Part shown: positions 10,610 to 21,358 of the stretch, in pieces
Numbering within the stretch: position 1 is the first letter of the stretch
Layout of the letters: each line of letters opens with the position of its first letter
NCBI GenBank assembly: GCA_030762895.1
Contig: CM061065.1
Coordinates: 71,594,200 to 71,658,199 of the forward strand
DNA from: Sophora flavescens
Taxonomy: Eukaryota > Streptophyta > Magnoliopsida > Fabales > Fabaceae
Direction: 5' to 3'
Length of the DNA stretch: 64,000 nt
The notes under the pieces: generated by a model
Seen by the model: only the letters and a program-made list of their open reading frames with translations
Told to the model about the DNA's origin: nothing
Databases searched by the model: none
Position numbers and translations under genes: made by a program

Positions 10610-10617
10610 CTCACGAC

Positions 10618-11569
10618 TGCTCAGTATAAATGCTAAAAGTCCCTCGTTGATAATTGCTAAATGTGGCCCTTCTTCTTGCCGCCAACAACCTTCACCCACA
10701 ATCGCGTCTCTAGTCGCCGCTCCTCCATTGGGTCAACGAGGATAGAAGGGGAACTGTCGGTAAAGTTGTGTGAGACCGAGGCTGAGAAAGCCTCACATCA
10801 AAGTGCTCCTGTTATGCATAATCACACATATCAACTCATAATATAGAATTGTAAAGATAAACACAGAATTGTAAAGATAAACATAAAAATGAAATGGGAC
10901 TTTTGATGTGTTTATTTAATTAAAAGAATAGCAAAAAATATAATAAAGAAACTTGAAAAAAAAAAGATAAAAAAGAAAGTAAAAAGGTGCATTTTTCTCT
11001 TTAACAAATATAGTCCCACATGGTTAAACTATTCACTTGACAAGTCCCACGTCAAGAGTGCGAGCTCCTTCCCCCTCCCCACCTCCTATATAAATAGTGG
11101 AATCCTTCAAGTGTTTAAGGGCTTGCTACTATGTATAAGGCCTGTTGCTTTTCTAAAAAAAAAATTGGTTTATAATGCTTGCTCTTAATACTAAATATAA
11201 AGTCGAAACATTTTAGTAAAAAAAAATTAATATTATTTTGTTTCCTTTTCTTTTGTATTTTTAGCACAGGGATCTCTGTTTCTTCAAATAGAGACGTGTT
11301 TTTTTGACATAATTCAATCAACTTTACAGATAACAAAGATTATTTCTATCTAAACTAATGAGTTTCCACCCAAGAATTTTGGGACCATTAGAACCAGAAA
11401 AGGTCAAGACCCATGAGGGTTCAATTTTGCTATCAAATTCTGGATTCAGGAGGTCAATGACGTGCATAACATTGTTTTCCTGGCATTTGATATATATCCA
11501 AGTCTAACCGAAATAATAAAGTGTGATGTTTCATCACGGAGTAGACAAATTTTACATATCTATCTGATA
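10618..11569. other. Unidentified DNA with a promoter-like block
   Basis: 10618-10845 continues the sequence interrupted by the hAT element. 10843-10885 holds a short direct repeat (AATTGTAAAGATAAACA twice). 11012-11095 has AGTCCCACATGG, AAGTCCCACGTCA and a TATATAAAT box (see the separate entry). The remainder is AT-rich with no coding signal that I recognise. Confidence 0.4.
11012..11095 (+). promoter_or_regulatory. Promoter-like block: two TCCCAC motifs and a TATA box
   Basis: AGTCCCACATGG (11012-11023) and GTCCCACGTCA (about 11043-11053) resemble the plant snRNA upstream element RTCCCACATCG. A TATATAAAT box at 11087-11095 lies about 34 bases after the second, which is Pol II snRNA-like spacing. 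No snRNA sequence follows downstream, so it may instead be the promoter of a retroelement LTR or a decayed promoter. Confidence 0.3.
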
Positions 11570-11868
11570 TATGGTGTTGTCTAAGATGTGGCATAATGTG
11601 AACCATTCAATAAGTCACTTGGGATAGTTGACCATTCAATTATTTTGCAATTTTCAAAGGTTAAACATGTCTCGTATTTGCCAAAAAGTATTTTGTATTT
11701 GAATTTTCTGAAATACAAGCATTAATAAATATAAAAGTAAAAAAAGAATACATTTTATATTTTTATAAAGAACTTGTAATTACATTCTCACCCTTCTCTT
11801 ACACCACCTCCCTCACCCCATTCCGATATCCCTTATCCTCCACACTCCCACACCACCGGATACACCTT
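11570..11868 (+). repeat. Left terminal inverted repeat of the MULE-like element
   Basis: It matches the complement of 21066-21345, apart from an AT-rich insertion of about 30 bases near 11735-11765. Confidence 0.65.
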
Positions 11869-12013
11869 GAGGAGGTGGCGGCGACCACCGTTCGCCGTCA
11901 ACCAGATTCCGAAAGCCATGGTTTGGCCGCTGCTTCAAACTATTTGAACATTAGCCCCAACATTACCCTCTTCCACCTTCTCAGATTCAATCCCCAAACA
12001 AACCCTTGAAGAA

Positions 12014-12370
12014 TCAAAATCTTATTTTGGGTCCGGAAGTTTCAATTTTTTTCATCGGCGACTCACCAACACCATCCTGGGAACCCAATTCCCCTTCCAA
12101 ACCCTCCAATTTATCGCCAACAGCATCTCGTTTGATCCCACGCGACTCACCATCGACCAATTCTTCATCAATCGGCTGCACGAATTGGAACTCCGAAAAT
12201 CCTAAATCAGAATCCCTACCCAAATCGGCGCATACTATTGCTTCGGAATCGCCACCGAAATCAACGTATTCGAGAGTGTCGTTATCAACATCAAGCGTCC
12301 GATTGACGGTGCAATGGTCCAACGACTTGTTGCCGGAGTTTGGAAACGACGACGTTTTGTCTAGCAGGGT
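12014..12370 (-). pseudogene. Distal part of a gene-like fragment inside the MULE-like element
   Basis: A minus-strand open stretch of about 118 residues, acidic and Glu/Asp/Gly-rich (LEGLEGELGSQDGVGES near its end), with no family I recognise. It begins exactly at the left border of CACTA C. The matching upstream part is 20930-21050. Joining the two flanks at the GGT duplication does not keep one reading frame: the upstream frame leads to a stop. So this is a decayed or intron-containing captured fragment. Confidence 0.4.
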
Positions 12371-12784
12371 CATTACTAGAAAACTTGGATTTTTAGACGG
12401 AATTTTCGGACGGAAATGTTTCCGTATGAAATTTTATGAACATTTCGGACGGATTTGAGACGAATGTAATTTTCAATGAGATTCCGTCACAAATCTGTCT
12501 CTACTTTGTCCCCAACTTTCGTGCCAATAACGCGTCAAAATATTTTCCACGGATTTCGCACGGATCGGTTTCATATATTTTTTTTATCTTGGGTCTTTTT
12601 AACCATCCGTCTGAAATCTGTCCGAAAATTTGAGACAGATTTCACACGGATTTATCATTTTTTATATTTTTCTTGAAAAAGATTAAATAATTTATCTTAC
12701 GAATATGATTAAAATATTTAATCTTAATAAATTTAAAAGTAAACAAGATTTATGAAAAAAAAAACATATTTAGACAACATATTT

Positions 12785-14323
12785 ACACTGGGGTGCGTTA
12801 ACACTGTGTTACTGCAGTGTATACACGCTTGCTAGACAATAATGTTACGTTATTGTCACTATTATTCTTTGTTTATAAAAATATTTTAAAGAATATGATT
12901 CAAAGGAATTTATTTTCAGATGTTACTCTATTTAATTTTAGATTTGAAAATAAATTAGCTTAGTGTTAACTGGAGATTAATTTTGGATCACTGATTTTGT
13001 TGGTTGACCAGTTCAATCATTAATCTTTACTCTATTTTGAATTTTGAAAGTATATATTTATCACTCATTGTTTTAGATCTAAGGGTTAATATTATTTCCC
13101 TTTTTCTAAAATCAATTTCAACCACACATTTTACCTATTAACTGAAAGAAAAAGAAAATAAAACAAAACAAAAAACTCTTCTCTTCTCTTTCCCCGTACA
13201 CGACCCCAACCCCCTTCCTTTCTTTTTTTTTTCTTTTTCTTCCCTCATCTTTTTCCTCTCTTCATAGAAGAACAGTAGAACACCCATATAAAAACTTCTC
13301 CTTCTTTCCTCTTGCACCCAGCCACTGTCCGATCGTAGGAGCACCGCGTGCGCCACCACCTCCAGAGAGCCGTCAGGCCGCCGCGATACTGGAGAGAAGA
13401 CAATGCTACTGCGCGTGCGACCTGTCCCAATTCTTCACTATTCGACGCCGTGATGCCGCCACCATAGTATCTCTGTTCCGTTCACTGTTGGGGTCCCTCG
13501 ACGTCTCTGTTTAGATCTTCTTCATCCCTGTGTTGTTCGCGCAGAAGCGATTCAGGCCATCACTCTGACCACCTTGCCGGAGTCGCGTCGCTGCCGTCAC
13601 CACCACCTTGGGCCGTCGCCGCGTTCTCTTCCCCTTCTCCTTGGGTGAGTGAAATCTCATCTATATGTCTCCGATTTAGAAGAACCCCAAATTTGATATT
13701 AAAACCCTAACCCTAGCTTTCGATTTCTGTTTTGATTTTGAAATTGAACCTTGTTTTAGGCAATTAGGGCAGTTAATTAGTGTTATCCTAAACTAATTTT
13801 ATCATTGTTTGGGTATATTGATTTTCCCCAATTTGTATCATGAACCCTAAAGCCCCAAATCCGATTTTATTTGAAATTAGTTTTGTAATTGTGAAATTAA
13901 CTTTGTTGTTATGCAATTGAGACTGTCAATTTATGTTTACCAAACTGATTTTGTAATCTTATGATAAAATGTCATTTTCCCCAATTTGTGGTGATGAGCA
14001 TTATTTTTCCCAAATCTGATTTTTGTTGAATGTGACCCTGTTTTGAGAAATTAAGTATTTAAATCAACTTAAAGTGAGCGTTTGATGATGAGTAGCTAGT
14101 TGTTTTAATTGTCTGGTTGTTGAAAATGCTTGGACTCCCTCTCTGGGATGTTAAAGTGTTTGTGTTTGCTTGGGGAAGCAGGTTTCACATGTTTCAGGAG
14201 TTGACAAGAACTATTTAGAGGAAACTGGAACGTCGAGTTGGAGTTTAGCTTTGTGTTGCTTCGCTTAGAAGGAAGCTGATTGTTGAAGCACCAATGAAAT
14301 GATCTTCCCTTGTCAACAAGAGG
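12785..14323 (+). repeat. Fragment of the LARD-family LTR inside CACTA C
   Basis: From GGGTGCGTTA this region follows the long LTR seen at 32470-33930 and 40070-41520, with frequent differences. Shared landmarks are CTAGACAATAAT, TTGGAGATTAA, the pyrimidine-rich block, CTTGGGTGAGTG, AACCCTAACCCTAG and TCCCTCTCTG. After element B the match resumes for only a few bases (AAGGTAAGGGG near 19320) and then stops. It is a partial LTR captured or inserted before B arrived. Confidence 0.75.
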
Positions 14324-14344
14324 CACTACAAAAAAAAGGGTGTT

Positions 14345-14720
14345 TAGCGACCGAAGAAATCGGTCGCTATTCATCAAAATTCGGTCGCTAAATAGGTTAA
14401 CGACCGAATTAGCGACCGAATAATGACGGTTGCTAAAACCCTGGTCGCTAAATGATTTGGCGACCGAATTTGCAATCGGTCGCTATTAGCGACCGAATAA
14501 TTCGGTCGCTAATTTATAAAAATCGGTCGCTAAATTGGTCTCCTAAAACCAGTTATGTGACCAATTTTAGCTAAATTGGTCTCCATCGGTTATGTGACCA
14601 ATTTTAGCGGTCACTAATTCGGTCGCTAAATTGGCCACCAAATTTAAAAAAATCAGTCACTAAATGTGTCCCCAAAACTTGTTCTAGGGACCAATTTAGT
14701 GACCGATTTCTTTAAAAAAC
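14345..14720. repeat. Left subterminal repeats of CACTA B
   Basis: Dense TAGCGACCGA and TCGGTCGCTA copies in both orientations. Further in they decay to variants such as GTGACCAATTTTAGC. Confidence 0.85.
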
Positions 14721-14737
14721 ATATAACAAACCAAATA

Positions 14738-15300
14738 TAATTTTTTTTATAAGCTAAAGTGTATTGAAAGAGTATAATGGGTACTCTAAACTCATAAACA
14801 AAAGAACCAGATACAAGAGGGATAAGGTAGAGATTCAACCAAATTTGGAGAAGACAATAATGGTTGATATACTAACTAATCGTCGACCAAAAAAAATTCC
14901 TCAGCACCTAATATCTAAAACCAATCCACCGCCCAGCTATTGGCAATTTAGTGCCTAAAAGCTTATTAGGGATAATAAAGAAAAAAGAGAAAAGCCCTTT
15001 GAACCTTTACACCCTATAGAAAATCAAAAGCCCAAAAAGACCATAACAAGTCCATAAACTTTTAATCTGTAGCAATTAATTCAATCCTGTATTAGTCACC
15101 GTGAAGAACACAACACCCAGCTCCATGTAGAGAAAGAATTTGATTTAAACTTCAATGTTGCAGGGAAAACATTTGACCTCCCAAAGCCCAGTAACCATCA
15201 ACCTCATCTGACCAACCACGGCTTCCAACACCAAGAAAGCAAGTATTTTATCCTAAAATCCTTAACATGACCAAAGAACGCAGAATTACACTTGTCCACT
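14738..15300 (-). mobile_element. 3' end of a LINE inserted in CACTA B
   Basis: A poly-T run followed by ATAAGCTAAAGTGTATTGAAAG matches the start of the minus-strand LINE at 52909 (TTTTTTTATAAGCCAAATTTGTATTGAAAA). This is a poly-A tail and 3' untranslated region read on the minus strand. No ORF remains. The inner boundary is approximate. Confidence 0.5.
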
Positions 15301-15552
15301 GTTAACAATAATGCACTTGCCATTTAATCCATATATGCAAAAGACTTCCAAGCATCCAACAAAACACCAAATTATTGATTCAATACCTCTTTGTTTGAAA
15401 AGAAAAATACATGATTATAAATGCATATAAATCTGATACCAAAGGTGACACGACACACTAGCAGTTACTGAGTAGCTGTTGCAAGAGTCAAAAGATTGAA
15501 AAGCCAGAACATACTGAAATAAATTTCATTCAACAAACCTTCAAATTGACTT

Positions 15553-16034
15553 CTGAGTTGTGCATTCTGGGACTTCTGCAGTGCAAGATTCAACGCTAAT
15601 TCATGCATCTGCAAACCAAGGAGAAAAAATAAAGGAAAAAGCAAACAATGAAACCATCAACTCAGAATGAATAACATAAAATACATTAAGCACATTAAGC
15701 TTTATATTGTGTGACTGTGCAAGAATGGAAAATAAAACAGTGACAATTAGAAAATAGAAGTAAAAAGCAAATGGGATAGCATCACCTTCCCCTCTTAAGC
15801 TTGATTCCCAATCTCCTCATTTTCCTCCTCCAGGGTTCTACATTTAGCCATCAGATGAGAACTCTTGTAAGAACTACTAACTAAAAAGGAGTAGCCATCA
15901 ATGCAAATAAAGCGCCCATAACTACTAATATATATGGTTAAGCTCAGTTCTTACTTCTCAGTGAAAGCATATAAGTAATTGTATAGACATATGACATATC
16001 AAATGAGAATAAGTCTTCACTTAAAACTTTTTAT
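15553..16034 (-). pseudogene. Captured FIP37/WTAP-like gene fragment, copy 1
   Basis: The minus strand gives two exon-like pieces. At about 15860-15795 it reads MAKCRTLEEENEEIGNQA and then a TAA. At about 15612-15540 it reads MHELALNLALQKSQNAQLRS and continues QFEG. These match what I remember of the coiled coil of plant FIP37, the WTAP-like subunit of the nuclear m6A RNA methyltransferase complex. The gap between them looks like a retained intron (GT...AG), so genomic DNA was captured. The in-frame stop shows this copy is not functional. A search against plant FIP37 would settle the identity. Confidence 0.65.
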
Positions 16035-16625
16035 GTACCAAAAAATAAGAATAATTGTGATCTCAGAGAGAGAGACATTAGAGTCTTGAACCAAGGTAGC
16101 AGTGGCTTCAAAATATTCTATGTTTAAAACCCTTATTGAGCCTTAAGGTGCACCATATACCTTAATCATTGATCAATTTTTTTATCTTATAAATGGTATC
16201 TTATCATTTAGAGAATAGAACTAATATGGTCAGACTGAACCAATAGTCCAAAAATCAATTTACAATAAAAAAAAAATACAAAGACCATACACCCCTGCAA
16301 GGTTACATCAAGCAAATTAAGTGAATAAATCATGACTTGTCATAACATCCCCCAAAAATATTTCAATATGATAAAAAACTTCCTTTTTGAAAAACAATGT
16401 AGCAATGCTCCTGTATTAATGTTCTTAAAATACATAAAAGTTTAGGCAAAAGACCACTAAGATATTAGATGAAACATTATTGCAGCTTCCTCAGTGAGCT
16501 CAAATATATCTTCAAAAATAAAAACACAGCTCAATTTGAAGAGTGTGGATATTCATTTAAGCACAAAATCTCAAGCAATTTCATTGGTCAATGCAAGTCA
16601 ATGTGAAACACACCTAAGTATGCAA

Positions 16626-16860
16626 TCAAGCATAAATCATTTCCATCGTTACCAACACAAACTCACCGCCCTGAACCAAAAAGAAGCATAAGTTGCAGCA
16701 GCCCACTAAGACTTCCAAATGGATCACATACATAGGTGTAGTATGATTGATTCCATGTTCCATAATGAAGCTCAATACCCCTAAACAGCCTCCCAACTGT
16801 AGAATCAATAAGAAGAACCACAAAAGCATAAACTTGCCTCTTCTCCTACAAAGATAGCAT
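16626..16860 (-). pseudogene. Gene-like fragment of unknown origin between the two FIP37-like copies
   Basis: One minus-strand frame (about 16850-16680) reads KRQVYAFVVLLIDSTVGRLF, then a segment with HYGTWNQSYYTYVCDPFGS. The composition looks like real protein, but I recognise no family. It ends in frame changes and stops. It may be more captured host sequence. Confidence 0.3.
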
Positions 16861-17364
16861 TTTCAGAAATAAGCCTTCGTATCACATAACATCCCAAATG
16901 TACTTCCATTCCATATAATAGAAACAATAAGCCATATATCAATTCCAAATAGTTAACTCAACAAATGCAGAACTCAATAAATGTCATTCTAGCCTCACAC
17001 TTGAATAACAAAGTGATGTATCTATTTATCTAATGACATAGCAAAGTATAGAGGTGGAATACACGAAAAGATCACCAAACCACAATGATTCAGAGGCTAA
17101 CATATAAATAGTTCCTTATATAACATTCTGTATCTAAACTTTTTAATAATTATGAATTCATGTGGTCGGTATGCAAAATAGCTTTACATGGTGATAGATA
17201 TTTCGATTGATCATAGTAACTAATATGAACATAAATGCATGAATGCCAAAAATATAGGAACCCAACCTTGAGCAGCTTTATCAACCTAAATTTTAAGAAC
17301 AGAGAAATATAAAGGTCCTCAAAAAGGAGAAGCAGGGATTATTATGATCCAAAGTGCTTCGGCC

Positions 17365-17847
17365 TGAGTTGTGCATTCTGGGACTTTTGCAGTGTAAGAT
17401 TCAACGCTAATTCATGCATCTGCAAACCAAGGAGAAAAAATAAATGAAAAAGCAAACAATGAAACCATCAATTCAGAATGAATAACATAAAATACATTAA
17501 GCACATTAAGCTTTATATTGTGTGACTATGCAAGAATGGAAAATAAAACAGTGACAATTAGAAAATAGAAGCAAAAAGCAAATGGGATAGCATCACCTTC
17601 CCCTCTGAAGCTTGATTCCCAATCTCCTCATTTTCCTCCTGCAGGGTTCTACATTTAGCCATCAGATGAGAACTATTGTAAGAACTACTAACTAAAAAGG
17701 AGTAGCCATCAATGCAAATAAAGCGCCCATAACTACTAATATATATGGTTAAGCTAAGTTCTTACTTCTCAGTGAAATCATATAAGTAATTGTATAGACA
17801 TATGACATATCAAATGAGAACAAGTCTTCACTTAAAACTTTTTATGA
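17365..17847 (-). pseudogene. Captured FIP37/WTAP-like gene fragment, copy 2
   Basis: A direct repeat of 15553-16034 with a small number of differences. This copy reads CRTLQEENEE and NQASEGK without the stop of copy 1, so it is nearer to the source gene. Its downstream exon ends early, at AATGCACAACTCAG. The right border joins the inverted LTR fragment exactly at 17847/17848. The repeat arose by duplication inside the element. Confidence 0.65.
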
Positions 17848-18785
17848 GTCCTAATTGCACTAAATCATAATTAATTTCACAAAAACAAAACCAAATTCAA
17901 TTAAAATCAAATTGGGGTTTAGGGTTCACAGTCCCAATTTCATAAAACAAGGTTTAATTTTAAGAGTAAAATCTGAAATCAAAGGGTTAGGGTTTCAAAA
18001 TCAATTTGGGGATTTCTTGAAATCCAACAAGGTAAGGTGAGGAATCACTCACCCACAAGTAAGGGAGAAGAGATGGTGGTGGTCTGGCTGTCCGGCGCGG
18101 CGGTAGTGGCAGCGGAGGACGGCGATGCGCTTCTGGATAGCACCAAGATCTAAATGAAAATAATAATCAAGCTTTAGGGGAGGAGGAAAGGAGGTGTAAC
18201 AACCCATAGAGGTTGAAAACCACCATTAATGGCGGCAACCGGAGCTTACCGCAGTGGAGATGTCGTTTCACGACGGCGGAGGGCAAAGCAGCGGCCAGGC
18301 GCGCGCAGGAAAGGGCTGGGTCGGATAGCCATCATCTCTGTGTTGAGCAGTGGCTGAACGACGTCCCTAGGAGGCGCGGCGCGCGGCCGGACGGTGGCTG
18401 CGGTGGAGGGACGACGCCGGCTGAGAGTGAAGGAAGAGGGTGAAGTTGGAGGGAGGAAGAAGAAGAAGAGAGAAAGAAGGAGAAAGAAGAAGAAAAAGAA
18501 AGAAAGAGAGAGGGGGGAGGGGTTACGGGTCTGATGAGGGAAGGAGAGAGTTTTTATGTTTTAAACTTAACATTCAGTGATAGGTACAAAAATGAGTGAT
18601 AAAATATTAAGCCTAAAAATAAATATGTTTTTAGTTTTTGAATCTAAAAATAAAGATTGATAAATATATGATTTCAAAATTCAAATTAGAGTAAAGATCA
18701 ATAATTGAACTGATCAACTAAGAAAATACTCGGTCCAAAATTTAATGTCTGATTAATGTCAAACCAGTTTATTTCCAAACCTAAA
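17848..18785 (-). repeat. Inverted LARD-LTR fragment inside CACTA B
   Basis: The minus strand follows the long LTR from about 32640 to 33627 (shared AACCCTAACCCTTTGA-type and GATTTAGTGCAATTAGGACT blocks, the pyrimidine-rich tract, and GTATTTTCTTAGTTGATCAG). It therefore lies opposite in direction to the related fragment at 12785-14323. It ends at the right subterminal repeats. Confidence 0.75.
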
Positions 18786-18789
18786 ATTA

Positions 18790-19310
18790 AATCGGTCGCT
18801 AAATCGGTCGCTAAAACGGTCGCTAAAACGGTTAATTTGGAATTTGAATTCGTAATTTTAGCGACCGAATTATTCGGTCGCTAAATCGGTCGCTAAAATC
18901 GGTCGCTAAATCGGTCGCTAAAATGGTTAATTTGAAATTTGAATTCGTAATTTTAGCGACCGAATAATTCGGTCGCTAAATCGGTCGCTAAAACGCTCTA
19001 TTTTAATTTTTTACGCGCCGTTTAGCGACCGCTTTAATATCGGTCGCAAAAGATAACTTAATTTTAACCGTTGCATTTAACTCGGTCGCCATTTCGGTCG
19101 CTAAAAAGTCATAAATTTTTTACTTTTACTTTCCTTTATTTTTGCGACAAATAGAGACCGATAACTCGCTACGCTCTATTTGGTCCTATTTCGGTCGCAA
19201 TATCAACTCTAATCAGTGTTTGATTTAGATCCTACAATCGGTCGCCATTTCGGTCGCAAACAGCAACCAACAAATTCGGTCGCTATTTTCGGTCGCTAAA
19301 TGACCTTTTT
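18790..19310. repeat. Right subterminal repeats of CACTA B
   Basis: About twenty TCGGTCGCTAAA/TTTAGCGACCGA copies, including near-perfect tandem runs at 18793-18990, mirror the left end. Confidence 0.88.
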
Positions 19311-19335
19311 TTTGTAGTGAGGTAAGGGGGGAGTG

Positions 19336-20570
19336 AACCACATCACACCATATTAGTAGATGTGAAGATGGCTTTAATTTGTCTGGTGTTGGAAATCCTA
19401 TACCAAGGGTTATCCACGATCTCTTTATCCACGGTTTATTTAAAGTAATTAACATATTCTGCATTACTTTTAAGGAATTATGGAATATAACTTATAAATA
19501 ATTCCAATTTTCTTTTTACATTAACTTGTAACTAATTCTTCTTTTTGAAGGAATAAGTTATATTTGGTAATTTGTTGATTGTGTTGAGATTACAAGAGCT
19601 TTAGCAATAAAACACTATTAATTATTAGACTTTTTTGAATTAAACTCTCAAACCTCAAACTAAAGGATGAAGAAAAAGTTAGATGAAAGGTAGTAGAAAT
19701 CGTTAGAGGAAAGAGAAAGAAAGGGCATAGGTCCTATATAATATATTTATAAAACTCAATTTAATTTATGTGTATGTTCTCATAGTTGTCAGCTACTCAG
19801 CTATATACAGCTATATAGGGAAGCTATATTGAATATGCAAATGTTGAATATGCAAATGGGTGTTGGAATGATAGGATCAGAAATTGAAACTTTGTGGTCT
19901 TATACGAAAGTTATGAATTTGTAAGAGAAAAAAATTGAACATTTTGTCTTGTCATGTGCTGCCAATTGATTAGCGACCATGTTTCAAAGTAGAGAGTATC
20001 TTAATGTGATGGTGTCCATTATATGAGTACAAGTCAAATGGTTTGAATATCCATATTTTCTATCTTGTTATTTAAATTAGTTATAATGTCTATTATCTTG
20101 TTACAGTGATGAATGCTTTCTTGGAAGGACTCACCATCTTTTATTTGATTATAGTAACATCCTTCTCGTTTATGATGGTGGCCACGAATTAATCAATGAT
20201 GACGATGATTAGATGACAACGACGATGATATGATGATGAGGAGGAGATGATGGATGATGTGCTAGATGAAGATGAAGAGTTTAGTGATCAAAGTAACAAT
20301 GAAGAATAAATTTATGTCTTTGATGTTTGTAATGATATTTTAATGCTTTGAATCTTAATATATCATTCTTGTATTTCAAGATACTTTGTGTTTTTGTTTA
20401 TTTGAAGTTTGATACTTGTCTAGAGTGGTATCTTAATAATAATTATTTTTTATTATATTATATTAGATTCCAAGTCCAGGTACCTAATTTGGTATGCATA
20501 ATTATTTAAGTTTGGACCTTTTTTATTAACAAACATGATTTGTTTATCAAAAAATATTATTTAAATATGA
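19336..20570. other. CACTA C interior with an acidic coding tail
   Basis: AT-rich DNA with one coding-like signal. At 20232-20309 (plus) a frame of 25 codons ends in TAA and encodes a strongly acidic tail (DDEEEMMDDVLDEDEEFSD). It could be the last exon of a CACTA protein, but the exons expected upstream are not recognisable. Confidence 0.3.
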
Positions 20571-20929
20571 TTATCTAATCCGTGGGAAATCTGTCCAAAA
20601 TAATATAACATTCGTATGAAACCCGTCCAGAATTTGCATGAATAGCAATATTGAATCCGTCTGAAATTCGTCTGAAATTAAGCCAATGTAACCAAAATTC
20701 AGATTTTGTGTTTGTCTGAAAGCTGTCCGAAATTAATCTGTCTGGAACTAGTTTCGGACGGAATTTCGGACAGAATTTTCAATTTGCAACGGGGCTTTTT
20801 CGGATGGGGATGTTCCATCTGAAATCCGTCTGAAATTAATTGTCCGTCCAAAATCCGTGGGAAAAGTGTCCAAATTCTGTCTAAAACCTGTCCGTGAATC
20901 CGTCCGAAAATAACAATTTTCTAGTAGTG

Positions 20930-21050
20930 GGTGTGGAAGTGTCTCCGACGAAAGCGCAATTACGCAGGAGTTGCTCCTGAGAGGGTGAAATTTTAGAAAG
21001 GTCGACGATGAAGGCAAAGGGGTCATCTCGGTCATTTGCTTCGAGGCCAA
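20930..21050 (-). pseudogene. Proximal part of the gene-like fragment split by CACTA C
   Basis: The minus strand from 21050 reads MASKQMTEMTPLPSSSTFLK and runs to the element border at 20932. It is the upstream flank of the insertion; the downstream flank is 12014-12370. No family recognised. It may be the start of a captured gene or chance. Confidence 0.35.
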
Positions 21051-21065
21051 AGATTCAAACTTTGT

Positions 21066-21350
21066 GAAAAAGAAATGGTTGGTATCCAGTGGTGTGGGTC
21101 TGTGGGAGGATATGGGATAGTGGAAGGGATGGGGGAGGTGGTGTCAGAGAAGTGGACATTTGTTAATGCTTGTATTTCAGAAAATTCAAATACAAAATAC
21201 TTTTTTACAAATACCGGATATGTTTAACCTTTGAAAATTGTAAAATAATTGTATGGTCAATTATCCCAAGTGACTTATTAAATGGTTCATATTATGTCAC
21301 TTGAGTGGTGCACCACTACACCATTTTGGTGGGTGTGCACCATAGCCTTC
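21066..21350 (-). repeat. Right terminal inverted repeat of the MULE-like element
   Basis: Inverted complement of 11570-11868. It ends near GTGCACCATAGCCTTCACC, just before the AT microsatellite. Confidence 0.65.
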
Positions 21351-21358
21351 ACCCTGAT

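Larger units (their letters stand above)
14324..19319. mobile_element. Non-autonomous CACTA element B, 5.0 kb, with captured sequence
   Basis: It begins CACTACAAAAAAAA and ends TTTTTTTTGTAGTG, flanked by a perfect AGG duplication (14321-14323 and 19320-19322). Subterminal TAGCGACCGA/TCGGTCGCTA repeats at 14345-14720 and 18790-19310 are those of element A, so it belongs to the same family. It encodes no transposase. Its cargo is a LINE 3' fragment, two copies of a FIP37-like exon pair, a further gene-like fragment, and an inverted piece of the LARD LTR. It probably depended on a family-A transposase in trans. Confidence 0.92.
12371..20929. mobile_element. CACTA-type element C (CACTACTAGAAAA family), 8.6 kb including element B
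   Basis: The left end CATTACTAGAAAA (one change from CACTA) and right end TTTTCTAGTAGTG are inverted complements. They are flanked by a perfect 3-bp duplication, GGT (12368-12370 and 20930-20932), as expected for CACTA. Subterminal repeats of the type TTTCGGACGGA/TCCGTCCGAAA fill both ends (about 12395-12660 and 20570-20910). The interior holds an LTR-like fragment, CACTA B and a short acidic coding tail. No full transposase is visible. Confidence 0.88.
11570..21350 (-). mobile_element. MULE-like element with long inverted ends, carrying gene-like DNA
   Basis: About 11570-11868 is the inverted complement of about 21066-21345. Shared blocks in order include CATAATGTGAACCATT, AGTCACTTGGGATA, TTCAAAGGTTAAACAT, GAAATACAAGCATTAA, ACACCACCTCCC and CACACCAC-GGATAC. 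Inverted ends near 300 bp are typical of Mutator-like elements. The unit has no transposase. Between the ends is a minus-strand gene-like fragment, later split by CACTA C. The exact tips and a 9-bp target duplication could not be fixed because the outer 30-50 bases of the two ends have diverged. Confidence 0.6.

Noticed and set aside
18213..18443. Arg/Gly-rich frame in CACTA B
   Set aside because: It lies in the reversed LTR fragment, in GC-rich leader-like sequence; no homologous frame in the LARD LTRs is maintained.
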